A DNA stretch of 64,000 nucleotides from Xanthobacteraceae bacterium (GTDB lineage Bacteria; Pseudomonadota; Alphaproteobacteria; Rhizobiales; Xanthobacteraceae), in the NCBI GenBank assembly GCA_019745775.1, contig JAIESR010000052.1:16814-80813 (forward strand), written 5' to 3'. Positions 50,369 to 58,005 of the stretch are shown here, piece by piece. Position 1 is the first letter of the stretch. Each line of letters opens with the position of its first letter. Made by a program: the position numbers and the translations under genes. The notes below the pieces were generated by a model. It was not told the DNA's origin, made no database searches, and was given only the letters and a program-made list of their open reading frames with translations.

Positions 50369-50394
50369 AACGTCACCGCGCCGTGGATGGTTCC
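50369..50394 (-). promoter_or_regulatory. EcfG-type general stress promoter (GGAAC-N17-CGTT)
   Basis: On the minus strand, GGAAC (50390-50394) and CGTT (50369-50372) are separated by 17 bp, the consensus of the alphaproteobacterial general stress sigma factor EcfG. The -10 lies about 30 bases before the DUF1236 start. Confidence 0.7.
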
Positions 50395-50417
50395 GGAGTT
50401 CCTGGGTTCCCGGGCTA

Positions 50418-50446
50418 TTGACTTCATGTTCACATTTTGTTCTCAT
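50418..50446 (+). promoter_or_regulatory. LexA box (GTTC-N7-GTTC) in dinB promoter
   Basis: GTTC at 50428-50431 and 50439-50442, with seven bases between, is the direct-repeat LexA operator of Alphaproteobacteria. It sits between a -35 (TTGACT, 50418-50423) and a -10 (TCTCAT, 50441-50446), about 65 bases upstream of dinB, where LexA would block RNA polymerase. Confidence 0.8.
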
Positions 50447-50507
50447 TCCGCCCACAGCCTCGCCGGGCGTCGCGCGGGCGTCGGTTGTTTCCTCGCGGAC
50501 GGCCGGA

Positions 50508-51752
50508 ATGGAAACGTCAGCCACCGTCCTTCATGCGGACCTCGATGCCTTCTACGCATCGGTCGAGCAGTTGTTCGACCCGTCGCTGCGCGGCAAGCCG
50601 ATCGCGGTCGGCGGCGGCGTTGTGCTTGCCGCTTCGTACGAAGCAAAAGCGTTCGGGGTCAGCGGCGGCATGTCGGGCCGGAAGGCGCGCGAGCTTTGTC
50701 CGCAACTGTTGTTTGTCGGCGGTCACTTCGAGGCGTACCAGCGGCTGGGGGACGCCGCCATCAACGTGCTCAACGACTTCACGCCGCTGGTCGAGCGCAT
50801 CTCCATCGACGAAGCCTTTGCCGACGTCGCGGGATGCACGCATCTGTTCGGCTCGCCGGCGGACATCGCCCGGAAGATCCGCCGGCGCGTGCGGACCGAG
50901 ATCGGCCTGCCGATCTCGATCGGCGTGGCGCGCACCAAGCACCTCGCCAAGATCGCCTCGCAGGTCGCCAAGCCGGACGGATTGGTGGTGGTCGAGCCCG
51001 CCACCGAGCTCGCATTCCTGCATGACCTGCCGGTCGAGTTGATGTGGGGCGTCGGCCCGGTCACGCGCGCGAAGTTTTCCGAGATCGGGATCAAGACCAT
51101 CGGCCAGCTTGCGCAGATACCGGGCTGGTCGCTGGAGCGCATCGTCGGCCGCGCCATCGGAGAGAAGCTCGCAGCGCTGGCCTGGAATCGCGATCCCCGG
51201 GAAATCGAGACGCGCCGCCGGTCGCACTCGGCCGGCGCCCAGTCCGCGTTCGGCAAGAAGCGCGCCGAGGCGCAAGTGTACCGGCCGGTGCTGCGCCACC
51301 TCGCCGACCGCGTCGCGACGCGGCTGCGGGCAAAATCGCGGCCGGGCCGCACGGTAACGGTCCGCGTCCGCTTCGCCGATCTGCGCGCGGTGACCCGCTC
51401 GATCACGCTCGACGCGCCGATTTCCGCGACCACCAGTCTTGCCGAAATCGCCGAAGAGCTCGTGCGCGCGGCATTGGCGGATCATCCACGCGAGAAGCTG
51501 ATCTCGCTGCTGGCCGTCTCCGTGTCGCACCTCGAGAACCATTGGGATTTGCAGCTTGAGCTGCCGCTCGAACTTGAAGACGAGCAGCGCCGGCCCGGCA
51601 CCCGACGCGGACGGGCGCGCTGGATCGCCGATCGCGCCGTCGACAAGATTCGCGAACGGTTCGGATGGGAAGCGGTCGGGTACGGGGCGGCGATGGGCCT
51701 TGCCCATCCGGTGCCCGACGCCTTTCGCGAATTGGCTGAGAAGGACTTATAG
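50508..51752 (+). CDS. dinB: DNA polymerase IV (Y-family)
   Basis: This 414-residue protein starts METSATVLHADLDAFYASVE, where Asp in HADLDAFYASVEQ binds the catalytic metal. It continues with the Y-family YEAKAFGVSGGMSGRKAREL, the catalytic acidic pair in ERISIDEAFADVAGC, and the little-finger domain. It copies damaged DNA with low fidelity during the SOS response. The start at 50508 is chosen by homology; a longer frame would begin inside the LexA-box region. It lies under a LexA operator. A small gene follows 22 bases later. Confidence 0.93.
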   Translation: METSATVLHADLDAFYASVEQLFDPSLRGKPIAVGGGVVLAASYEAKAFGVSGGMSGRKARELCPQLLFVGGHFEAYQRLGDAAINVLNDFTPLVERISIDEAFADVAGCTHLFGSPADIARKIRRRVRTEIGLPISIGVARTKHLAKIASQVAKPDGLVVVEPATELAFLHDLPVELMWGVGPVTRAKFSEIGIKTIGQLAQIPGWSLERIVGRAIGEKLAALAWNRDPREIETRRRSHSAGAQSAFGKKRAEAQVYRPVLRHLADRVATRLRAKSRPGRTVTVRVRFADLRAVTRSITLDAPISATTSLAEIAEELVRAALADHPREKLISLLAVSVSHLENHWDLQLELPLELEDEQRRPGTRRGRARWIADRAVDKIRERFGWEAVGYGAAMGLAHPVPDAFRELAEKDL

Positions 51753-51774
51753 CGGTGAAGATTTCGAGGACAAT

Positions 51775-51981
51775 ATGAGCGAGATTCGAAGAAGATTTCT
51801 CGAATGGTTTCGAGACAGCGGTGCGATCTTCTTGCAGTGGCTGGAAGACGCCTTTAGGAAAGTCGCAAACCTCCAATTTCACGAACTGACGGCCGACGAG
51901 ATCGCCTTCTTTGCGGCTTGCGCTGTCATTGTCGTGCTGGCAGTCCTGAAGCTGGCCAGAAAGCCCGCGCCGCAAAAATAG
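51775..51981 (+). CDS. Small membrane protein of unknown function
   Basis: The 68-residue protein starts MSEIRRRFLEWFRDSGAIFL after GAGGACAAT, 22 bases past dinB. It has one likely transmembrane helix (FFAACAVIVVLAVLKLA, about residues 45-61) and a short basic tail. The region LQWLEDAFRKVANLQFHEL is probably an amphipathic helix. It may be co-transcribed with dinB and so be SOS-inducible. No family is recognised. Confidence 0.6.
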   Translation: MSEIRRRFLEWFRDSGAIFLQWLEDAFRKVANLQFHELTADEIAFFAACAVIVVLAVLKLARKPAPQK

Positions 51982-52005
51982 GGGCTGCTCGACGCGAGGG
52001 GTGCT

Positions 52006-52082
52006 TGGTAGCGGGGGAGGGATTTGAACCCCCGACCTCCGGATTATGATTCCGCTGCTCTAACCAACTGAGCTACCCCGCC
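52006..52082 (-). tRNA. tRNA-Met (anticodon CAU)
   Basis: The minus strand folds into a cloverleaf: acceptor GGCGGGG/CCCCGCT, D-arm GCTC..GAGC, anticodon loop ATCATAA (CAU at positions 34-36), T-arm GGGGG-TTCAAAT-CCCTC, discriminator A and encoded CCA (52006-52008). Pair 1-72 is G-U and 27-43 is a G-G mismatch. The sequence fits the elongator tRNA-Met. Confidence 0.93.
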
Positions 52083-52188
52083 ACTGGCACCCGGCCGGGA
52101 AAAACGCCTCGAAGCTATAAAGAGTTAACGGCGTCAACGCGAGCGCCGCGATATAGAAACCGCCGGTCCGGGAGTCAAGCAAAGCGAC

Positions 52189-52884
52189 CTACCCGGCGAC
52201 GGCATCCGCCATCTGCGGCCGTTTCGCTGTCGTCAGCCGCTCGAAGCGGATTAGCGAGAAGTGCCCGAGCGGCGGCATCGAGCGGCGCTCGATCACGCGC
52301 ACGCAGCCGTTGCGGGCGGCCCATTGTTCGAGCCGGGCCCAGGGGAATTCCGGCTGCCAGCCGAGCTTGCGCGCGACCGGCGCGAACGAGCGCTCGAAGT
52401 CGCGCCGCAGGCCGCGCTCGGCACCGAGATGATTGACCAGGATGATCTCGCCGCCCGGCCGCGTGACGCGCGCGAACTCGTCGAGCGTCCCTTCCGGATC
52501 TGGCACCGTGGTGATGACGTATTGCGCGACCACCGCGTCGAACGCGCCGTCCGGGAAACCGAGCCGGGTGCCGTCCATCACCGCGAGCGCTTCGACGTGC
52601 TTGAGCTGGTGCTCCTTCACGCGCGCCTGCGCCTTGCGCAGCATCGGCTCCGAGTAATCGACGCCAACGATTCGGTTCCTGCTGGAATAATCCTTGAGCG
52701 AAATGCCGGTGCCGACCCCGACGTCGAGGATGCGCCCGCCGACACGTTCGGCCGCGGCGATCGAATCCTTGCGCCCCTGCGAAAGGGCGGGGCCAAAGAC
52801 GAGGTCGTAGATCGGAGCAAAGCGCGCCCATTGCGCATAGGCCTTCGCCACCGAGTGGTTGCTGAGCTCACCCGTCATCGACAC
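52189..52884 (-). CDS. SAM-dependent methyltransferase (PmtA-like)
   Basis: This 231-residue class I methyltransferase has motif I ILDVGVGTGISL near residue 52, VDYSEPMLRKAQ near 75 and motif III-like PGGEIILVNHLG near 145. The overall pattern, including the N-terminal AYAQWARFAPIYDLVFGPAL, resembles the Rhodobacter-type phosphatidylethanolamine N-methyltransferase that makes phosphatidylcholine. Other small-molecule methyltransferases cannot be excluded. The ATG at 52882-52884 is used; a second lies two codons downstream. It is next to a tRNA and upstream, in the opposite sense of numbering, of mnmA on the same strand. Confidence 0.78.
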   Translation of the reverse strand: MSMTGELSNHSVAKAYAQWARFAPIYDLVFGPALSQGRKDSIAAAERVGGRILDVGVGTGISLKDYSSRNRIVGVDYSEPMLRKAQARVKEHQLKHVEALAVMDGTRLGFPDGAFDAVVAQYVITTVPDPEGTLDEFARVTRPGGEIILVNHLGAERGLRRDFERSFAPVARKLGWQPEFPWARLEQWAARNGCVRVIERRSMPPLGHFSLIRFERLTTAKRPQMADAVAG

Positions 52885-53034
52885 GTCATGCTACTCCCTT
52901 ACAAGCCGGTGGCCGGATTTCCGCCCGCATGGTTCCACCCCGTTGGACCTGGCATCGTAACAAACGACGCCGGGTAATGTGGCGTTGTCATAAAATATTT
53001 TTTGGTTCTCGTTTCTGGACAGGCCGGTAGCCGG

Positions 53035-54222
53035 CTAGGCCGGGCTGGACCCCGCGGATATCGCCGCCAGGGGCCGGGTCCTGGCCGGATCGGCCACATT
53101 CTGGATGAATCCGCCCCCCAGCACCCGCGACTGGCCGTCCGGCGCGTCATAGATAACGCAGGCCTGCCCGGGCGACACCCCGTCCTCGCCGCCGGCCAGT
53201 TCGACCTCGATCGCTGCGGCGGAACGGCGGAGCCAGGCCGGCTGCGGCGGGCGGGTCGAGCGGACCTTCACGAATACCTCGCGGCCATCGGCCAGCGCTT
53301 GGTCGATCGTCCCGTCGCCGATCCAGTTGACCTCGCGGAGCTGCATACGGCTCCGCCGCAACGCCTCACGCGGTCCGACGATCACGCGCCGGGTCGGTGC
53401 ATCAAGCTGCACCACATAGAGCGGATGGCCGGCGGCAACGCCGAGGCCGCGGCGCTGGCCGACGGTGAAATGAATGATGCCGTCGTGCCGCCCGATCACC
53501 CGGCCGGCAAGGTCGACGATGTCACCGGGATCGGCGGCACCCGGCCGCAGGCGCTCGACAATGTCGGTGTAGCGGCCGGTCGGCACGAAGCAGATGTCCT
53601 GACTGTCGTGCTTGTCGGCGACCTGCAAACCGAAGCGCCGCGCCAATTCGCGCGTCTCCGGCTTGGTCATGTCGCCGAGCGGAAAGCGCAGGAAATCAAG
53701 CTGCTCCCCGGTGATCGCGAACAGGAAGTAGCTCTGGTCGCGCTCGGCGTCGCGTGCGCGATAAAGCGCGCGGCCGCCGTCCGGCAGCGGCCGGCTCGCG
53801 ACATAGTGCCCGGTCGCGAGCACGCGGGCGCCGAGATCGCGCGCGGTCGAGAGCAGGTCCTTGAACTTGATCGACATGTTGCAGTGGACGCACGGCACCG
53901 GCGTCTCGCCCGCGACATAGCTCGCGGCGAACGGATCGATCACCGTCTCCTTGAAGCGGCTTTCGTAGTCGAGCACGTAGTGCGGGATGCCGATGCGGCT
54001 CGCGACCGCGCGGGCGTCGTGGATGTCCTGGCCGGCGCAGCAGGCGCCCTTGCGGTGGGTCGCTTCGCCATGGTCGTAGAGCTGGAGCGTGACGCCGACC
54101 ACGTCATAGCCCTCGGCCTTCAACAGCGCCGCCGTCACGGACGAATCGACCCCGCCCGACATCGCGACGACCACGCGGGTGTCTTCGGGCCGCCCCTGCA
54201 GGTCGAGCGAATTCCGCATCAT
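53035..54222 (-). CDS. mnmA: tRNA-specific 2-thiouridylase MnmA
   Basis: The 395-residue protein is a full-length MnmA, which places the 2-thio group on U34 of tRNA-Lys/Glu/Gln. The PP-loop SGGVDSS motif is in [20 protein letters not shown] near residue 20. The catalytic Cys of PCVHCN lies near 114 and the partner Cys of [15 protein letters not shown] near 215. A central tRNA-binding domain ([20 protein letters not shown]) and a C-terminal barrel follow. It is essential or near-essential in most bacteria and is a housekeeping gene here. Start 54220-54222 gives MMRNSLDLQ; the next codon is also ATG. Confidence 0.95.
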   Translation of the reverse strand: MMRNSLDLQGRPEDTRVVVAMSGGVDSSVTAALLKAEGYDVVGVTLQLYDHGEATHRKGACCAGQDIHDARAVASRIGIPHYVLDYESRFKETVIDPFAASYVAGETPVPCVHCNMSIKFKDLLSTARDLGARVLATGHYVASRPLPDGGRALYRARDAERDQSYFLFAITGEQLDFLRFPLGDMTKPETRELARRFGLQVADKHDSQDICFVPTGRYTDIVERLRPGAADPGDIVDLAGRVIGRHDGIIHFTVGQRRGLGVAAGHPLYVVQLDAPTRRVIVGPREALRRSRMQLREVNWIGDGTIDQALADGREVFVKVRSTRPPQPAWLRRSAAAIEVELAGGEDGVSPGQACVIYDAPDGQSRVLGGGFIQNVADPARTRPLAAISAGSSPA

Positions 54223-54441
54223 GCGCCGCGGCCGCGCCGCGCTCCTTCAAAAATTACCGGCCACATGGGCCATCTTGGGCGCACTTATAATATAGGCACG
54301 CCCGCACGCCATCGCATCGTCGATGCCGCCCGGCAGTTCTTGCCGCCGGCCAGCAGGTCGTGCCGCCCCCCGCCCGCCATCCGGCCGGGATCGCTTATCA
54401 CAAGCCATTGAAATTTTGGCAATTTTTCGAATCCACGGGCA

Positions 54442-54457
54442 TGGCCCGCCGATTGCA
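54442..54457 (+). promoter_or_regulatory. Sigma54 promoter upstream of fliK
   Basis: TGGCCCG-CCGA-TTGCA matches the -24/-12 consensus (TGGCACG-N4-TTGCA) except A to C. The -12 element is 40 bases before the fliK start. The FlbD activator gene lies at the end of the same cluster, so this is probably an FlbD-sigma54 class III flagellar promoter. Confidence 0.7.
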
Positions 54458-54496
54458 CCGCTGGTCGGGACCGATTCCGCGTCGAGAGGTGAGCCC

Positions 54497-56032
54497 GTGC
54501 CGCAGGTAGCGTCCAAGGCGAGCGTTCTGAAGTCCCAACACCCTGGCCTGAGCCAGCGCGAGCGCACGCCGGAAGCCAGGGACACCACGTCCCCATTCTC
54601 GATCCTGCTGGCGGAGGCCGGCAGCAACGATCCCGCGCCGCCCCGGCAGCCCTCCCCGCGCGTCGGCGGCGGCTCGATAACCCAGCGCAGCGACGGCCAG
54701 CGCGATGCGACACAGCGCAATGACGCCATCCCGCGCCCGGAGCAGACTGAAACGGAGAGCGCCGCCGATGCACCGGAGGCTTGCACGTCGGAGGCGACGG
54801 CAACGGAGCAGCCCGAAGACGCCACGGCGCCATTCGAGCTCGCCGTCGCGGCACAACTAACCGCAACGCCTGCGCTGCCGGAGCAACCGGGCGAGACCAC
54901 CACCGATGAACCGGCCGCCGACGATGCCGTCGTCACGGTCGACGCTGCGCTTGCGGCGGTGGTTGAGGCCCCCGTCGCGCCCGCCCAGCCGGTCATCCCG
55001 GACACGGGGACACTCCCGCGCGCGGCCCCCGTCGTTGTTCCACCGGCCGCACCCGCGCCGGCTGATAACGGCACGCCGGCGCCGGAAATTGCCGCATCGT
55101 TCGGCGCCGCCGCGCCGGCCCGGGCCGAGGGCGCAGCCGGCGCCGCTGCGCCCGCAGCCGACATCCCGCCGGCACCGCGGCCAACCGATCAATCGGCGCA
55201 ACAAGCGGCTGCGAATGCACCGGCGCCGGCATTGCCGGACCCGAAGCAGGCCCGGCCCGCTGCCGATACGTCCGTCGCGGACGAGACCGCCAACCCGTCG
55301 CAGACGACGTCGCTCGAATCGGCGGTGCCGGCGGCAACGGCGCCGGAGCAGCAGGCGGGAACCAAATCCGAGCCGCCCAAGCCGGCGCACGCCGGGACGC
55401 ATTCGCACGCCTCGGGCCGGCAGAATACGCCGGACGGTCCCGAGCGCCCGCAGACCACCGGCAGCACGGTGAGCGACTTCGTGCAGGCGACGCACCCGAC
55501 ACCGGACTCGAGCCACGTGGCGCATCTGCAAAGCGGGCGCGAGTTCGGTCAGTCGGTCGCCGCGACCGCGCAAGCCGCGCATGCGGCCAACGCCTCCAAC
55601 CCCCTGGTATCTGCGCCGATCCCGCTCGAGAGCCTCGCGGTCGAGATCGCGACCCGCGCGCAGGGCGGCAGCAGCCGCTTCGAGATCCGCCTCGATCCGC
55701 CCGAGCTCGGCCGCATCGACGTGCGTCTCGACATCGATCGCAGCGGCAACGTCACCTCGCGGCTGGTGGTCGAGAAGGCGGAGACGCTCGACGTGCTCCG
55801 CCGCGACGCCCACCAGCTCGAGCGGGCGCTGCAGGATGCCGGCCTCAAGACCTCCGACAACTCGCTGCAATTTTCGCTTCGCGACCAATCCTTCACCGGC
55901 CGCAACGACCAAGGTGGCTCCAACAATCAACGCCTGCTGATCGCCGATCCCGAGTTGCCGGCGGCCGAAGGCGCAACGGCGGCCTACGGCCTGTCGATGC
56001 GCGGCAACGGCGGCATCGACATCCGCGTCTAG
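54497..56032 (+). CDS. fliK: Flagellar hook-length control protein FliK
   Basis: The 511-residue protein starts at a GTG (MPQVASKASVLKSQHPGLSQ) with GAGAGGTGA upstream. The long N-terminal part is Ala/Pro/Thr-rich and disordered. The C-terminal Flg_hook domain from about residue 390 reads RFEIRLDPPELGRIDVRLDI, then DVLRRDAHQLERALQDAGLK. FliK is exported through the flagellar type III system, measures hook length and switches export specificity. It is the first gene after a sigma54 promoter; flgD follows. Confidence 0.88.
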   Translation: MPQVASKASVLKSQHPGLSQRERTPEARDTTSPFSILLAEAGSNDPAPPRQPSPRVGGGSITQRSDGQRDATQRNDAIPRPEQTETESAADAPEACTSEATATEQPEDATAPFELAVAAQLTATPALPEQPGETTTDEPAADDAVVTVDAALAAVVEAPVAPAQPVIPDTGTLPRAAPVVVPPAAPAPADNGTPAPEIAASFGAAAPARAEGAAGAAAPAADIPPAPRPTDQSAQQAAANAPAPALPDPKQARPAADTSVADETANPSQTTSLESAVPAATAPEQQAGTKSEPPKPAHAGTHSHASGRQNTPDGPERPQTTGSTVSDFVQATHPTPDSSHVAHLQSGREFGQSVAATAQAAHAANASNPLVSAPIPLESLAVEIATRAQGGSSRFEIRLDPPELGRIDVRLDIDRSGNVTSRLVVEKAETLDVLRRDAHQLERALQDAGLKTSDNSLQFSLRDQSFTGRNDQGGSNNQRLLIADPELPAAEGATAAYGLSMRGNGGIDIRV

Positions 56033-56080
56033 AGCATGATCCCGAAAAGTGGAAACCGGTTTTCGGACCAGATCATGCTC
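56032..56080. repeat. GAGCATGATC inverted repeat, family G
   Basis: Outer arms GAGCATGATC/GATCATGCTC (56032-56041, 56071-56080) and inner CCGAAAA/TTTTCGG form a hairpin. This repeat type is very common between genes of Bradyrhizobium-like genomes (established knowledge). It begins at the last base of the fliK stop codon and lies between fliK and flgD. Confidence 0.85.
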
Positions 56081-56110
56081 AAACGCAAATAAGGCCCCGA
56101 GGAATCCGAC

Positions 56111-56791
56111 ATGACGACGGTCATCCCCAACACCGGCTCGAACGTCCAGGCCACGATCAATAATGCGGTCAAGAGCGCGACCGACAGCAACTCGCTGACC
56201 AACAATTTCCAGACGTTCCTGACGCTGCTCACCACGCAGCTCAAGAACCAGAACCCGCTCGACCCGCTCGACACCAATCAGTTCACCCAGCAACTGGTGC
56301 AGTTCGCGCAGGTCGAGCAGCAGATCAAACAGAACTCGCAGCTCGAGACCCTGATCTCGATCGAGAAGTCGGCGCAGGCCACAACCGCCCTCGCCTATGT
56401 CGGCGCGACGGTCGCGATCGACGGACAGACTGCCGCTCTGAAGAACGGCTTGGCCACGTGGAGCTTCAACGTGCCGAAGCCGGTGACCGGCCAGGTGACG
56501 ATCCGCAACGCCACCGGACAGACCGTCTATACCGGCAGCTTCTCGATGAACGCGGGCATGCAGAATTTCCAGTGGGACGGCCGCGACGCCCAGGGCGTGA
56601 AGTGGCCGGACGGCAATTACACCATCTCAGTCACCGGCAAGGACACCGCCGGGCAGACCGTGGCGATCCCGACCGAGATCGAAGGCATCGTCGACTCGGT
56701 CGACCTCACCAAGACGCCGCCGGAGCTCAGGGTCGGCGGCCAGGCCTTCACGCTCGACAAGATCAAGCGCGTGGTCCGCCCGAGTACATAA
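56111..56791 (+). CDS. flgD: Flagellar hook assembly (hook-capping) protein FlgD
   Basis: The 226-residue protein has the typical N-terminal FlgD region (NFQTFLTLLTTQLKNQNPLD, then DTNQFTQQLVQFAQVEQQIK). It has a FlgD Ig/Tudor-like domain (SFSMNAGMQNFQWDGRDAQG, then WPDGNYTISVTGKDTAGQTV) and the C-terminal VPTEIEGIVDSVDLTKTPPE-like end. It caps the growing hook and guides FlgE assembly in the periplasm. It follows fliK after a repeat element. flgE itself is not in the window. Confidence 0.93.
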   Translation: MTTVIPNTGSNVQATINNAVKSATDSNSLTNNFQTFLTLLTTQLKNQNPLDPLDTNQFTQQLVQFAQVEQQIKQNSQLETLISIEKSAQATTALAYVGATVAIDGQTAALKNGLATWSFNVPKPVTGQVTIRNATGQTVYTGSFSMNAGMQNFQWDGRDAQGVKWPDGNYTISVTGKDTAGQTVAIPTEIEGIVDSVDLTKTPPELRVGGQAFTLDKIKRVVRPST

Positions 56792-57032
56792 GCCTACTGC
56801 TTCGGCCATGCGCCGGAAGGCATGCGCGGCGGCGCAGGTGCGGCCGATTACAAGCGGATAGCGCCTCCCGGACCTCCGCCGCCGATCCCGGCAGCGGTCA
56901 AACCCGTTACCGAAAGGTAAGCCGCGGTGGAAGAGAGGTAACGCGCTCGGGCGCGATCCGGTTCCACGCTCCCACCGGCCGATTCCGCCGTAGCAAACGT
57001 GCGGCAACATTTTCCCAATTGATCCGATGGGC
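56792..57032. other. Intergenic stretch between flgD and sciP promoter region
   Basis: About 240 bases follow flgD before the candidate CtrA box at 57033, and 312 bases separate flgD from sciP. No credible coding frame or RNA gene was seen. The sequence carries GGTAAC/GTTACC-like fragments (GTTACCGAAAGGTAAGC near 56905), which could form a weak hairpin. Confidence 0.4.
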
Positions 57033-57047
57033 TTAGGCAAATTTTAA
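57033..57047 (+). promoter_or_regulatory. CtrA-like box upstream of sciP
   Basis: TTAG-GCAAATT-TTAA matches the CtrA consensus TTAA-N7-TTAA with one mismatch. It lies 57 bases before the sciP start. In Caulobacter, sciP is itself controlled by CtrA (established knowledge). Confidence 0.5.
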
Positions 57048-57103
57048 GCGGCAGCATGTAATTTCCGTGGCGAGTTGGTCAGTCGAGTGCGTGTGAGTGA
57101 TTC

Positions 57104-57379
57104 ATGACTGAGCCCCTGCGACCAAGGGCCAAGTATGTCATCGGGCCGGACGGCAGCCCTCTGACAATCGCCGATTTGCCCGCACCTGGCACCAAACGCT
57201 GGGTGATTCGGCGCAAGGCCGAAGTTGTCGCTGCCGTGCGTGGTGGTCTCCTCTCGCTCGAGGAAGCCTGCAGCCGCTACACGCTGACTGTCGAAGAATT
57301 CCTCTCCTGGCAATATTCCATCGATCAGCACGGGCTTGCCGGTCTGCGCACGACGCGCATCCAGCAGTATCGCCAGTAA
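57104..57379 (+). CDS. sciP: CtrA inhibitor SciP (DUF1153)
   Basis: This 91-residue protein matches the DUF1153/SciP family throughout: RAKYVIGPDGSPLTIADLPA, then KRWVIRRKAEVVAAVRGGLL and EACSRYTLTVEEFLSWQYSI. It contains a trpR-like helix-turn-helix. SciP binds CtrA and blocks its transcription activity in the early swarmer stage, and also binds DNA directly. Placement between flgD and fliF ties cell-cycle control to flagellar gene expression. Confidence 0.92.
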   Translation: MTEPLRPRAKYVIGPDGSPLTIADLPAPGTKRWVIRRKAEVVAAVRGGLLSLEEACSRYTLTVEEFLSWQYSIDQHGLAGLRTTRIQQYRQ

Positions 57380-57524
57380 CCTCCGCGAAACACTTCTTAC
57401 CAAATTCCTGACAACGCCCGTCCTGGTGACGGGTGTTGTCGCGTTCCGGGTCAGGTCGGACGGAACTTTTTCCGCCGGCTGTCGATTGAGGTGCGGGGTG
57501 CGCACCTAGCCGGAGCCAAAACGC

Positions 57525-57890
57525 ATGCAACGCGTCCTCAAGCGATTCGGACTTGCGATAGCGGCACCGCTGATCGGCGCCCTTTTGGTGTGCACGCCGG
57601 GCTACGCCCAGGCACCGACGGTCCCAGGCGCTACCCGGACCGTCAACCTGACGATCGAGCAGCGCCATGTAATCCGGGAACTGGTCAAGGAGCTGAAGGT
57701 CGAGGCCGGCAAGGACGACCTCAAGGTCGCGGCCGGCGACGAAATCCCCGGCAAGGTCTCGCTGCAGCCGGTCCCGCCGCTGATCGGCCAGAAGGTACCG
57801 TCGATCAAGTCGCACCGCCTCTATGTCACCCAGAGCCGGATTCTGATCGTCGACCCCCAGGACCAGAAGGTGGTCGAGGTGATCGAATAG
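57525..57890 (+). CDS. DUF1236-like secreted protein
   Basis: The 121-residue protein has a signal peptide (MQRVLKRFGLAIAAPLIGAL, cleavage near GYAQAP). Its C-terminal region (RTVNLTIEQRHVIRELVKEL, then KSHRLYVTQSRILIVDPQDQ) matches the DUF1236 protein at 50025-50339. Function unknown. It lies between sciP and fliF. A weak EcfG-like sequence (GGAAC-N16-CGAT) precedes it, so stress control is only possible, not supported. Confidence 0.78.
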   Translation: MQRVLKRFGLAIAAPLIGALLVCTPGYAQAPTVPGATRTVNLTIEQRHVIRELVKELKVEAGKDDLKVAAGDEIPGKVSLQPVPPLIGQKVPSIKSHRLYVTQSRILIVDPQDQKVVEVIE

Positions 57891-57939
57891 CCACACCGAC
57901 GCTCCTTCCGACCTCTTTCTTGATCCGGCAACCGGTTCG

Positions 57940-57954
57940 TTAACCCGGCGGTAA
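57940..57954 (+). promoter_or_regulatory. CtrA-like box upstream of fliF
   Basis: TTAA-CCCGGCG-GTAA matches TTAA-N7-TTAA with one mismatch, 52 bases before the fliF start. In Caulobacter, fliF belongs to CtrA-dependent class II flagellar genes (established knowledge). Confidence 0.5.
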
Positions 57955-58005
57955 CCATGAACCGGGCAATTCTTGCCGGGTAGGTCATTACCGGGGTCGG
58001 GGCCC

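Noticed and set aside
57462..57486. EcfG promoter (GGAAC-N16-CGAT) for the second DUF1236 gene
   Set aside because: The -10 element has a mismatch at a key position, and nothing else in the region supports a stress promoter.
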